From CAIWHR01 sp963708855 (GTDB lineage Bacteria; Pseudomonadota; Gammaproteobacteria; Burkholderiales; Casimicrobiaceae), in the NCBI GenBank assembly GCA_963708855.1, contig CAVPUM010000011.1:68294-132293 (forward strand): DNA of 64,000 bases, written 5' to 3'. This document shows positions 32,262-41,223 of the stretch, piece after piece. The translations under genes were made by a program, and so were the position numbers. Positions within the stretch are counted from its first letter, which is position 1; every line of letters begins with the position of its first letter. The notes beneath the pieces are model-generated. The model was not told the DNA's origin. It saw only the letters and a program-made list of their open reading frames with translations, and ran no database searches.

Positions 32262-35200
32262 CCCAGGCCTGCCGCCTGCCCGCCGGCGGCCGCATCGACC
32301 GCCGCACGCGGCTCGCGTTCACGTTCAACGGCAGGCGCTACGAGGGCCACGCCGGCGACACGCTCGCCTCCGCGCTGCTCGCCAACGGCGTGCAGCGTGG
32401 TCGCGCGGAGCTGGAAGTATCACCGGCCGCGCGGCATCGTCGCCTGCGGCGTGGAGGAGCCCAACGCGATCGTGCAGCTCGAAACCGGCGCCGGCCACGG
32501 TGCCGAACGCGCGCGCGACGGAGGTGGAGCTCTACGACGGCCTCGTCGCGAACAGCGTGAACGCCTGGCCGAGCGTCGATTTCGACGTGATGGCGTTCGC
32601 GGGCCTCTTCGCGCGCTTCATGCCGGCCGGCTTCTACTACAAGACGTTCATGTGGCCGCGATCGTTCTGGATGAAGTACGAGCACTTCATCCGCAAGGCG
32701 TCCGGCCTCGGCACTGCGCCCACGGCGCCGGACCCCGACCATTACGACAGGATGAACGCCCACTGCGACGTGCTGGTCGTGGGCGGCGGGCCCGCCGGAC
32801 TCGCCGCGGCGCTGGGCGGCGGGCAAGGCCGGCGCGCGCGTCATCCTCGCCGACGAGCAGAGCGAATTCGGCGGCAGCCTGCTGTCGCATCGCGACGTCG
32901 CGGCCGTCGCCGCGGATCCGGCGGCCGACGGCTCGATCGACGGCGCGACGCCGATGGCGTGGGTGACGCGGACCGTCGCCCAGCTGCAGACGATGCCCGA
33001 GGTGCGGCTCCTGCCGCGCAGCACCGTGTTCGGCTATCACGACCACAACTTCCTGACCATCGCCGAGCGCCGCACCGATCATCTGCCGCCGGGCGAGCGC
33101 AAGGGGCCGCGCGAGCGCGTGTGGCGCGTGCGCGCGAAGCAGGTCGTGCTGGCGACGGGCGCGATCGAACGCCCGCTCGTCTTCGGCAACAACGACCGGC
33201 CGGGCGTGATGCTGGCCTCGGCGGTGTCCACGTTTCGTGAATCGCTACGGCGTGCGGCCCGGCACGCGCGCCGTCGTGTTCACCAACAACGACAGCGCGT
33301 ATCGCACGGCGCTGCGTCTCGCCGCCGCGGGCATCGACGGTCGCGGCGGTCGTCGACGCGCGTCCGCGCGCCGGGCGGCGAGTTGCCCGAGCGCGCGCGC
33401 AAGGCGGGCATCGAGGTGATCGCCCACGCCGTCGTCGTCGACACCCGCGGCACGAAGCGCGTCAGCGCCGTCGACGTCATGGCGCTCGACACCCAGGGCG
33501 CCGACTGTCGCCGGGCCGGTGCGCACGCTGCCGTGCGACCTCGTGGCGGTGTCGGGCGGCTGGAGCCCGGTCGTGCACCTCCATGCGCAAGCGGGCGGCC
33601 GGCCGCAGCTTCGATGCCGTCAAGGCGTGCTTCGTGCCGGGAACGCCGGTGCAGGCCGAGCGCTCCGCCGGCGCCGCCAACGGCAGCTTCGCGCTGCACG
33701 CGTGCCTCACCGAAGGCGTCGCCGCGGGCACCGACGCCGCGCGCCGCGCGGGCTTCACCGCGCGCGATCGCGACGTGGACGCCCACCGTCGACGACGCGG
33801 CGGAGGAGCCGCTCGCCCCCCTCTGGGTCGTGCCGTCGCCGCGCGGCATCGAACGCGGGCCGAAGCAGTTCGTCGACCTGCAGAACGACGTCGCCGCGTC
33901 GGACATCGTGCTCGCGGCGCGCGAGGGCTACCACTCGATCGAGCACGTCAAGCGCTACACGGCGCTGGGCTTCGGCACCGACCAGGGCAAGCTCGGCAAC
34001 GTCAACGGCCTGGCGATCCTCGCGCAGGCGCTCGGCAACGACATCGCGAGCACGGGCACGACGACCTTCCGCCCCAACTACACGCCGGTGACGATCGGGC
34101 GCGATCGCCGGCCCCGATCTCGGCGATCTGTTCGATCCCGTGCGCAAGACGGCGCTGCACGCGTGGCACGAGGAGCACGGCGCGCTGTTCGAGAACGTCG
34201 GCCAGTGGAAGCGGCCGTGGTACTTCCCCAGGCCGGGCGAGGATCTCCACGCCGCCGTGGCGCGCGAGTGCCTCGCCACGCGCAACGGCGTCGGGATCAT
34301 GGACGCGTCCACGCTGGGCAAGATCGACATCCAGGGACCGGACGCCGCGACGTTCCTCGACTGGGTGTACACCAACGCGTGGGACAAGCTCGGCGTCGGC
34401 CGCTGCCGCTACGGCCTCATGCTCGACGAGAACGGCATGGTGATGGACGACGGCGTCACGACGCGCCTCGCCGACGATCACTTCCTGATGACGACCACGA
34501 CGGGCGGCGCCGCGCGCGTGATGGGGTGGCTCGAGCGCTGGCTGCAGACCGAATGGCCGCAGCTCGAGGTCTACCTCACGTCGGTGACCGATCACTGGGC
34601 GACCGCGAGCGTGGCCGGGCCCCGGAGCCGCGACGTGGTGCGCGCGGTGTGCGCGGGCATCGACTTCTCGCCCGAGGCGTTTCCGTTCATGGCCTGCGCG
34701 CGAGGGAACCGCCGCCGGCGTGCCGGCGCGCGTGATGCGGATCAGCTTCTCCGGCGAGCTCGCCTACGAGATCAACGTCTGCGCCAACGAGGCGCGGCAC
34801 GTCTGGGAAGCGCTGATGGCGGCCGGCGCGAAGCACGGCATCACGCCCTACGGCACCGAGACGATGCACGTGCTGCGCGCCGAGAAGGGATTCGTCATCG
34901 TCGGGCAGGACACCGACGGCTCGGTGACGCCCGTCGATCTCGGCATGGACTGGATCGTCGCCAAGGGCAAGGACTTCCTCGGCCGCCGCTCGCTCTCGCG
35001 CGCGGACACCGCGCGCGGCGATCGCAAGCACCTCGTCGGCCTGCTGACCGACGATCCGAAGGCCGTCCTGCCGGAGGGCGGGCAGATCGTCACCGACGCG
35101 CGGCGCGCGGCCGCCGGTGCCCATGCACGGCCACGTAACGTCGAGCTACTACAGCGCCTGCCTCGAGCGGTCGATCGCGCTGGCGCTCGTGCAGAATGGC

Positions 35201-35315
35201 CGCAACCGCATCGGCGAGAGGGTGCACGTGTCGCTGCCCGACGGGCAGCGCGATTCCCGCGACGATCGCCAGGCCGGTGTTCCTCGATCCCGAAGGGGCG
35301 CGGCAGAATGTCTGA
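32258..35315 (+). CDS. soxA: Sarcosine oxidase subunit alpha; about a dozen frameshifts
   Basis: About 1019 codons, the usual SoxA length. In order: an N-terminal 2Fe-2S-like ferredoxin fold (FTFNGRRYEGHAGDTLASAL), the NAD-binding domain (CDVLVVGGGPAGLAAAL; QVVLATGAIERPLVF) and the GcvT-like folate-binding domain (GIMDASTLGKIDIQGPDA; GLMLDENGMVMDDGV; AEKGFVIVGQDTDG). It shares the FAD/FMN centre with SoxB and makes methylene-tetrahydrofolate. Frame changes near 32397, 32498, 32810, 33235, 33343, 33508, 33590, 33775, 34099, 34703, 35105 and 35263, nearly all +1. Ends ARQNV, overlapping soxG. Confidence 0.93.
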
Positions 35316-35918
35316 TTCCATCCTCCGCGAAAGCCCGCTCGCGCGCTTCAAGCTCGGGGCGCGCGCGACGCACTCGCCGGGCCACGCCGGGGTCATCGCG
35401 CGCGAGCGCCCGTTTCTGGGCCACCTCAATCTGCGGGGCAACGCGAAGGATCCGCGCTTCGTCGGCGCCGTGAGCGACGTGCTCGGCGACGGCCTGCCGC
35501 TCGTCGCCAACACGGTCGCCGACGTGCAGGGCATCACGATGTACTGGCTCGGCCCCGACGAGTGGCTGATCGTGACGCCGGGCGAGCGCAGCGGCGGGGA
35601 TCGAAGCCGAGTTGCGCAAGGTGCTGGCGGGGCTGCGCATCGCCGTCACCGACGTGAGCGGGGGCCAGACGCGTGCTGCAACTGCACGGCGCGCACGTGC
35701 GCGACGTGCTCGCCAAGGGCTGCCCCATCGATCTGCATCCGCGCGCGTTCTCCATCGGCCAGTGCGCGCAGAGCCATCTCGCCAAGGCGCCGATCCTCAT
35801 CGGCCAGATCGAGAACCAGCCGTACTTCGAGCTCATCTTCCGCCGCAGCTTCGCCGACTATCTGTGGACGTGGCTCGAGGGCGCCGCGGCCGAATACGGT
35901 CTGGAGGTCGCGGCGTGA
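35308..35918 (+). CDS. soxG: Sarcosine oxidase subunit gamma; frameshifted
   Basis: About 203 codons. It starts MSDSILRESPLARFKLGA and contains FLGHLNLRGNA, YWLGPDEWLIVTPG and, after breaks near 35599 and 35668, LAKGCPIDLHPRAFSIGQCA. It is the gamma subunit of heterotetrameric sarcosine oxidase. ATG 35308 lies inside the last codons of soxA, and the stop overlaps a GTG that likely starts the HAD gene. The order soxB-D-A-G is canonical. Confidence 0.92.
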
Positions 35919-36612
35919 AGGGAGGGCGCCGGCGAAGGAGAGCGCGCCGCCGGCATCGCGCTCTTCGATCTCGACTACACGCTGCTGGGCGGCGACGCCA
36001 CCTGGGAGTGGATCCATTTCCTGATCGGGCAAGGCGCGCTCGATCGCGCGTCCTACGAGGCCGAGCTCGAGCAGTTCTACGTCGACTACCGCGAGGGCAC
36101 GCTCGACATCCGCGATTTCCTGCACTTCGACTTCCGCGCGCTGTCGAGCCATCCCCGGGCGCGGATGGAGGCGTGGCGCGAGCAGTATCTGGCCCAGGCC
36201 ATCGCGCCGATCCTCCTGCCCAAGGCGCGCGAGCTCATCGCCTCGCACGAGGCGCGCGGCCACCTGACCGTGATCGTCACCGCGGCCAACAGCTTCATCA
36301 CCGCGCCCATCGCCGGCATGTACGGCGTGCGCGCACCTGCTCGCGAGCGATCCCGAGATCGTCGACGGCGAGTTCACCGGCCGGATCGAGGGCATCCCGT
36401 GCTTTCACGAGGGCAAGTTCATCCGGCTCGAAGCCTGGCTCGCCGGTCGCGGCCAGGCGTTGCCGGACTTCGCGGAGAGCTACTTCTACGGCGACTCGCA
36501 AAGCGACGTGCCGCTGATGGAGAAGGTCACGCACCCGGTCGTGGTGAGCCCCGACGATGCGCTGGCGCGGCTCGCGCAGGCGCGCAACTGGCCGGTCATT
36601 TCGTTGCGCTGA
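35915..36612 (+). CDS. HAD-IB family phosphatase (SerB-like); frameshifted
   Basis: About 232 codons. Motif I reads ALFDLDYTLLGGD (catalytic Asp pair), motif II lies in VIVTAANSFITAPIA, and motif IV YFYGDSQSDVPLM follows a break near 36335. There is no start codon in the reading frame of motif I; the GTG at 35915 (overlapping the soxG stop) would work if one base upstream of 35955 is extra. Such HAD-IB enzymes hydrolyse phosphomonoesters such as phosphoserine or histidinol phosphate; the substrate here is unknown. It may join the soxBDAG transcript. Confidence 0.8.
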
Positions 36613-36658
36613 GGCGGGCAGCGGAGCGAACTCGCGGATCGGGTAAAATGCGCGGTCC

Positions 36659-36749
36659 GGAGAGGTGGATGAGCGGTTTAAGTCGCACGCCTGGAAAGCG
36701 TGTTTAGGTTAATAGCCTAACGCGGGTTCGAATCCCGCCCTCTCCGCCA
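36659..36749 (+). tRNA. tRNA-Ser(GGA)
   Basis: A complete class II cloverleaf: acceptor stem GGAGAGG/CCTCTCC, anticodon stem CACGC/GCGTG with loop CTGGAAA (anticodon GGA), long variable arm with stem TTAGG/CCTAA, T arm GCGGG-TTCGAAT-CCCGC, discriminator G and encoded CCA at 36747-36749. The start of AT-rich DNA one base after CCA suggests use as an integration site. Confidence 0.96.
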
Positions 36750-37016
36750 TTTCTTATTATAAATCAATGATATATGTGACGTTTCCAGCTTTGCATTTCA
36801 TAACAATTGCACTTGTATTTGAACGTAATTCTTGCTGTTAATCGTACTGTTTTGGTCAGATCTTGGTCATCAAGTTGCTCAAATATTAGGCAGCATTTGT
36901 GGTGGTAGAACGCCACCGCTTACCGCCCCCAGCGGTCCCCCAAGATCCCCAGCGGCTGCCTTCGCTCGACGACGGGCGGCGCGAGTCCAAATAGTCCCCA
37001 TACCTAAGTCGCCGGC
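36750..37016. other. Gene-free, AT-rich stretch directly after tRNA-Ser
   Basis: About 267 bases. The first 150 are much richer in A and T than any flanking DNA (runs such as TTATTATAAATCAATGATATA), then composition returns toward the chromosomal level. No reading frame of interest, no integrase gene and no clear repeat of the tRNA 3' end was found. It looks like the boundary of a past integration whose mobility genes are gone. Confidence 0.55.
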
Positions 37017-37045
37017 TTGCAGAATTGCAGCAATTCGGCTAAGCT
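37017..37045 (+). promoter_or_regulatory. Promoter with internal palindrome before the AbrB/PIN pair
   Basis: TTGCAG (37017-37022) and TAAGCT (37040-37045) are 17 bases apart. Between them is the perfect palindrome GAATTGC-A-GCAATTC (37022-37036). Outer arms TTGCAG and CTGCAA (37044-37049) form a second dyad. The predicted transcript would start at or next to the ATG at 37052, so the mRNA may be leaderless; no ribosome-binding site is visible. The palindrome is a likely autoregulatory operator. Confidence 0.5.
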
Positions 37046-37051
37046 GCAATC

Positions 37052-37303
37052 ATGAAAGCCACTCTCACCCTCACGAACCGCGGCGTGGTGACGCTCCCCG
37101 CGAAGCTTCGCCGCGCGTTGGGCCTCCGGGCCGATGATCAGCTCATCGCCGAGACGACGCCGGAAGGGCTGCTGCTGCGTCCTGCGGTGACGTTGCCGGT
37201 CGAGATCTACAGCGAGAAGCGAATCCGTGAATTCGACGAGGCCGAGGCCGAACTGGCGAAAGTCCTGAGTCACCGCAGCCGTCCTAAGAAATCTGCCCGA
37301 TAA
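37052..37303 (+). CDS. AbrB/MazE-type antitoxin (SpoVT-AbrB domain)
   Basis: 83 residues. The N-terminal swapped-hairpin domain reads TLTNRGVVTLPAKLRRALGL followed by DDQLIAE and LLRPAV. The acidic and then basic C-terminus (FDEAEAELAKVL) would bind the toxin. It is followed after 10 bases by a PIN-domain gene, so it is the antitoxin/repressor of that pair. No Shine-Dalgarno is visible upstream; see the leaderless promoter entry. Confidence 0.85.
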   Translation: MKATLTLTNRGVVTLPAKLRRALGLRADDQLIAETTPEGLLLRPAVTLPVEIYSEKRIREFDEAEAELAKVLSHRSRPKKSAR

Positions 37304-37313
37304 GCGCTGGCGG

Positions 37314-37724
37314 ATGCGCATATTTCTCGATGCCAACGTGCTCTTTTCGGCGGCGAAGTCCGACGGCGCGATCCGCCAGCTGCTGATGCTGCTCGAGAAG
37401 TCCGGCCACGAGTGTTGCGTGGACGGTTACGTGATCGAGGAAGCGCGCCGAAACCTCGTTGCCAAAGCGCCGGATCGTGTTGTCGCTCTCGAGAGGCTGC
37501 TGTCGCGCATGAAGACGGCAGGTGCGCAGCGCAGTGACGCTGCGCTGGAAGCGTCGTTGCCGTTGCCGGCGAAGGATCGGCCCGTACTGGCGGCGGCCAT
37601 CCACCAGAGTTGTGGCGCCTTGGTCACTGGCGATCGCACGCATTTCGGGCCTCTGTACGGCCGTACGATTCATGGCGTAACCATCCACTCGCCGCGGTCG
37701 CTGGCGGAGGCGCTCCTGTTGTAG
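37314..37724 (+). CDS. PIN-domain ribonuclease toxin
   Basis: 136 residues. The first acidic residue of the PIN active site is in MRIFLDANVLFSAAKS, a second acidic position in the central helix (IEEAR), and the third and fourth in LPAKDRPVLAAAI and ALVTGDRTHF. The fold cleaves RNA with divalent metal. It forms a toxin-antitoxin unit with the AbrB-type protein upstream. Intact. Confidence 0.82.
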   Translation: MRIFLDANVLFSAAKSDGAIRQLLMLLEKSGHECCVDGYVIEEARRNLVAKAPDRVVALERLLSRMKTAGAQRSDAALEASLPLPAKDRPVLAAAIHQSCGALVTGDRTHFGPLYGRTIHGVTIHSPRSLAEALLL

Positions 37725-37838
37725 CGGGAAATCCCCTCTGCGCGACTCCGTGTGTGCCCCGCCATGTGGGGAGGCCAGACGGTACTCCAATAGACTGCGG
37801 ACCACCTTCGGCTGACTCCTGCCGTGACTCGAGTTGAC

Positions 37839-37866
37839 TTGACATGCGCCGGTCAGCGGCTATGAT
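37839..37866 (+). promoter_or_regulatory. Sigma70-type promoter of the phd-vapC(-ATPase) unit
   Basis: TTGACA at 37839-37844 (perfect consensus) and TATGAT at 37861-37866 are separated by 16 bases. The antitoxin start is at 37907 with GGAGG about 10 bases before it. This is the clearest promoter in the window. Confidence 0.7.
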
Positions 37867-37868
37867 AG

Positions 37869-37881
37869 CTAGACTGTCTAG
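37869..37881. promoter_or_regulatory. Palindromic operator candidate CTAGAC-T-GTCTAG
   Basis: A perfect 6-1-6 inverted repeat covering the predicted transcription start, 3 bases after the -10 box. Phd-type antitoxins repress their own promoters at such palindromes, so this is the probable operator for Phd or the Phd-VapC complex. Confidence 0.6.
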
Positions 37882-37906
37882 ACGTTCTTTTCGGAGGACC
37901 GACAAC

Positions 37907-38158
37907 ATGAACAAGTGGCAACTTCAAGACGCAAAGAACAGGTTGTCCGAAGTGGTGAGGAAAGCCACGGACGAGGGGCCGCAAATCATTACGCTGCGAG
38001 GTGACGACGCCGTGGTGGTGGTTGCCGTGGACCAGTATGCCCGCCTTACCCGCAAGCCCAAAGGGACCCTCGTCGATTTCCTTCGCAAATCGCCGTTGGG
38101 CACGGTTGCTCTCGATCTCACGCGCAGCCGTGATACGGGCAGGGCGGTCGTGTTGTGA
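37907..38158 (+). CDS. Phd/YefM-family antitoxin
   Basis: 83 residues. MNKWQLQDAKNRLSEVVRKA is the classic Phd N-terminal DNA-binding helix region and QIITLRGDDAVVVVAVDQYARL the following strand region. The C-terminal tail (DFLRKSPLGTVALDLTRSRD) would wrap the toxin. The upstream in-frame ATG at 37844 lies within the promoter and was rejected. The stop overlaps the toxin start (GTGA). Confidence 0.9.
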   Translation: MNKWQLQDAKNRLSEVVRKATDEGPQIITLRGDDAVVVVAVDQYARLTRKPKGTLVDFLRKSPLGTVALDLTRSRDTGRAVVL

Positions 38159-38580
38159 GCTGGCTGCTCGATACCTGCGTCGTTTCCGAGCTGGTGCGCC
38201 CACGACCGAAGGCGTCGGTCGTCAGCTGGGTACTCGAACGCGATGAAGATGAACTGTTCCTGAGCGTCATCACGATCGGGGAACTGGAAAAGGGGATCGC
38301 CAGGCTGCCCGTTTCGCCCAAGCGGATCGCACTCGAGCAATGGGTGCGTCGCGATCTCGCGGATCGGTTCCGTGGCCGCCTGCTGGCCATTGACTCAGGC
38401 GTTGCGGCCCGTTGGGGCGCGCTGGTTGGCGCGTCGGAAGCACGCGGCCAGCCGCTGCCCGTCATCGATAGCCTGATCGCGGCGACGAGCTTGGAGCAGG
38501 ATCTCACCGTCGTCACCCGCAATACGGATGATCTCGAACGTTGTGGCGCGCGCTGCTTCAACCCGTGGGTCGGGAAATAA
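38155..38580 (+). CDS. vapC: VapC-type PIN-domain toxin
   Basis: 141 residues from a GTG coupled to the antitoxin stop. Active-site acidic residues are in WLLDTCVVSELV, ITIGELEKG and PVIDSLIAATS, with VVTRNTDDL near the C-terminus. It is a metal-dependent RNase that typically cuts tRNA or rRNA. The ATPase gene starts 6 bases after its stop. A decayed partial copy of this gene lies at 41895-42136. Confidence 0.9.
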   Translation: MSWLLDTCVVSELVRPRPKASVVSWVLERDEDELFLSVITIGELEKGIARLPVSPKRIALEQWVRRDLADRFRGRLLAIDSGVAARWGALVGASEARGQPLPVIDSLIAATSLEQDLTVVTRNTDDLERCGARCFNPWVGK

Positions 38581-38661
38581 CGCTGCATGGCATCTCGCGT
38601 CGCGAAATCCGGCAGGCAACGTTCCAGCGGCAATCTGCGCATCGGCGATCACTGGAATGCG
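38223..38661 (+). repeat. Source copy of a partial direct duplication (vapC 3' part to ATPase 5' end)
   Basis: Bases 38223-38348 and 38546-38661 match 41895-42020 and 42021-42136 almost exactly (a few substitutions). The 197 bases 38349-38545 are missing from the second copy. The repeat covers most of vapC and the first 75 bases of the ATPase gene. Confidence 0.9.
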
Positions 38662-40418
38662 ATCACCATCATCGCCCTGTCGCAGAGCAATCCGCTCAAG
38701 GCGGTGGCCGAGCTGGTAGAAAACAGCATCGATGCCCGTGCGAGAACGATCGTCATCACCCGGGGCAAGGAGAAGGGGCAGCATTACCTGCGCGTGAAGG
38801 ACGACGGGGAGGGCGTGCGCCGGAATGCCGACGGCGAGCCGGATTTCCACTACGTGGCGACGCACGTCTGCGATTCCATCAAGCGCCAGCTGAAGGTGCA
38901 AGGCGCGGGCGGCTTGCAAGGCGAATTCGGTATCGGCCTGCTGAGCTTCTGGACTCTGGGGGAAGAGCTTCTACTGACCTCGGCGAGCGCGGATGGACGC
39001 GCTTTTCAGATGCACCTGAAGAAGGGCGACCCGAGCTATCGCATCACGCACCGCCCGACGTTGTTCGCCGAAGCGGGGTCGGAGGTCCTGATCAGGGGCA
39101 TCCTGCCGGGCATCAAGAACTTCAGCGGCGACAAGATCCAGTGGTACCTCGCCTCGGAGTTGCGCGACCGCATTCGCCATTCGGGCGTATCGATCCGCGT
39201 CGTCGATCGGACCGCGCGGGCCGAATACAAGGTCGAGCCCCGCCAGTTCGAGGGCCGACTGTTGCACGAGCTGGATGGCTGCCTGCCGCCCCAGAGCGAC
39301 GTGTACGCAGAGCTGTACTTGCATGCCCATCTGCCGGCCAACGCGGTGTCGCTGTATCGTTCGGGCACGCGCGTGCTCGCCAATCTCACCGAGCTCGAAG
39401 CGTTCGCGCGCATTCCCTGGACGAGCGGCTATGTGCAGGGGATCATCGATGCGCCTTATCTCAACCTGACGCCGGGCACGCGGCTCGGCGTCATCCATGA
39501 TGCCGCACTGGCGCGCCTCGCCGAGGAGCTTCGGCTCGCTCGAGGCGCGTCTCGCGAAGATCATCGAGGACCAGCAGCGGGCCGAGGAAGAGCGGGCGAG
39601 TCGCGATGTGCTCCGCTCGGTGCAAGGGGCACTCAAGGAGGCGCTGCTGGCCCTGCCGGCGGAGGAGTACGACTGGTTCGATCTGCGTCGCGGCGAGGGC
39701 AAGCGGCGGCCGCGTACGGCGGCGCCGGCGGACCCTGGGGACGGCACGTCAGCAGACGATCAAGCCATCGCGGTCGAGCCTGCGGACGACCACGAGGCCG
39801 CCGAAGGTCAGCGGCAATTCTTCGAGTTTGCGGGTCCGCTGTTTTCGGTGATGATTTCCCCGACGTCGAGCGTCATCGAAGTAGGTGGATCACGCGCGTT
39901 GCGCGCGATCGCTCGCGACCGGGTGCGGCGACCGGTGGAGGATGATCTCACGTACGAGTGGGCCATTCTCGAGGGTGATGGAACGCTCGACAGCGCCGAC
40001 GGGGAGATGGCGACGTTTCGGGCAGCGGCCGAGCCGGGGCTGGCGCGGGTCGAGGTCACGGTCACGCAGCGTGACGTCGTCTGCAAGGCCGAAGCGCAGA
40101 TTACCGTGGCGGCCTCGTTGCTGCCGAAGGGCAGGCGGCGGCGATTCCAATTACCAAGGCCTCCCGGGTTACACCTTCCACAAGGCCGCGGGGGAACTGT
40201 GGCGTTCGCGGTTCGACGCGGAGCGCAATCTGGTCGTGATCAACAACGGCCATCGCGATTTCGTCTACGCGGCACGCAGCAAGATGCTGAAGCTCCGTTA
40301 CATCTGTCGCCTGTTCGCCAAGGAGCTCGTACTCAAGAACTTCATCGGAATTCCCCCGGATCAACTGCTGGAACGCTTGCTCGAGCTGACGTTGTACACC
40401 GAGGAGAATCTGCGCTAG
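38587..40418 (+). CDS. GHKL/HSP90-like ATPase with C-terminal Ig-like and extra domain; frameshifted
   Basis: About 610 codons. The N-terminal ATP-binding fold has the N box AVAELVENSIDARA near residue 45, the DDGEGV motif near 75 and GEFGIGLLSFWTLG near 118, as in HSP90, MutL and MORC proteins. A transducer-like middle follows, then a coiled segment (IIEDQQRAEEERASRD), an acidic linker, an Ig/PKD-like domain (PTSSVIEVGGSRALRA, EWAILEGDGTLDS) and a C-terminal domain ending LLELTLYTEENLR. Frame changes near 39535 and 40136. It starts 6 bases after vapC. The specific family was not recognised; function is unknown, with defence or repair plausible. Confidence 0.75.
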
Positions 40419-40601
40419 GACGGGTTGGGGATTTGGCAAACGGCTCGCCCTCGGCGGCCACCCGGAAAACCCATCGGAGCTCGGAGTCAGCCGCTTCCCT
40501 AGCGAGCCATTCGCGCTGGCGGCGACGACACGGCGTGATTGCCCCACTCACATTCTCGGACGAAGGGTTGTCGGCTGCATGTTCGATTTTCAAAAACTTA
40601 T

Positions 40602-40997
40602 TCAAGCCGCACGCCGACGCGTGCCCATTGTCGCGCGGGCCTGCGGGGATTTGCTTTTTGCACCCATCTTGTGCGTACCGCTGCGGACGACAGGTTTCGC
40701 AGCTTCCAAGGCCGCGAGCACCGCAGCAGGCTGCTTTGAGGCGACCAAGAGCAAGGCGCGCGCTGGGCCTTGTGGCTCGCGACGTTCCTGCTCCCAGTTG
40801 CGCAGAGTGCCAAGGCTCACGCCCATAAAGCCGGCGAACTCCGGTTGCGATAGGCCGAGCTCCTTTCGAATTGCCGGCACGTCGGCAGCTTTAGGCATCT
40901 CGACCGAGTAGGTCCTAAGCTTCAGCTCGCCCCGTTTCCACGCCTTGATTTCTTCCAAACCCTTGATGATCTCTTGCGCGATATTGCGTTTAGTCAT
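40602..40997 (-). CDS. NadS/HigA-type helix-turn-helix antitoxin
   Basis: 131 residues. The N-terminus MTKRNIAQEIIKGLEEIKAWK and the HTH PAIRKELGLSQPEFAGFMGV with TLRNWEQERREPQGPA are typical of NadS antitoxins, usually about 95 residues; this one has a longer basic tail (GAKSKSPQARATMGTRRRAA), perhaps from a lost stop. ATG 40997 overlaps the stop of the RelE-like reading frame on the same strand. Its toxin partner is truncated, so it is now an orphan antitoxin. Confidence 0.82.
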   Translation of the reverse strand: MTKRNIAQEIIKGLEEIKAWKRGELKLRTYSVEMPKAADVPAIRKELGLSQPEFAGFMGVSLGTLRNWEQERREPQGPARALLLVASKQPAAVLAALEAAKPVVRSGTHKMGAKSKSPQARATMGTRRRAA

Positions 40998-41200
40998 TTC
41001 AGTTCCTCAATCAGCTTCGCAATCCGTTTAAGATCGGCCGCGCTCAGATTTTCCTGTTCTCCCTTTCCATAAAGCGTGAGTAGAAATACCTGACCTTCGG
41101 GCTTGAGCCAGTAATAGATGATGCGCAAGCCACCCGATTTACCTTTGCCCGCGACAGCCCAACGAACCTTGCGCGCACCACCAGATCCGCCCGTCTTCGC
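40994..41200 (-). pseudogene. RelE/NadR-type toxin, 5'-truncated
   Basis: The minus-strand frame ending at 40994 reads GGARKVRWAVAGKGKSGG, then RIIYYWLKPEGQVFLLTLYG and KGEQENLSAADLKRIAKLI, the C-terminal two-thirds of a RelE-family toxin. Upstream the frame runs without a start into the 3' end of the DUF4124 gene, so about 40-50 N-terminal residues are missing. The overlap with the NadS start is the normal toxin-antitoxin arrangement. Confidence 0.8.
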
Positions 41201-41223
41201 TGGCGGCGGTGTCGCGCATCGGC

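Noticed and set aside
36750..37016. Possible integrase or attachment repeat after the tRNA
   Set aside because: No integrase-like frame and no copy of the tRNA 3' end could be found in the window.
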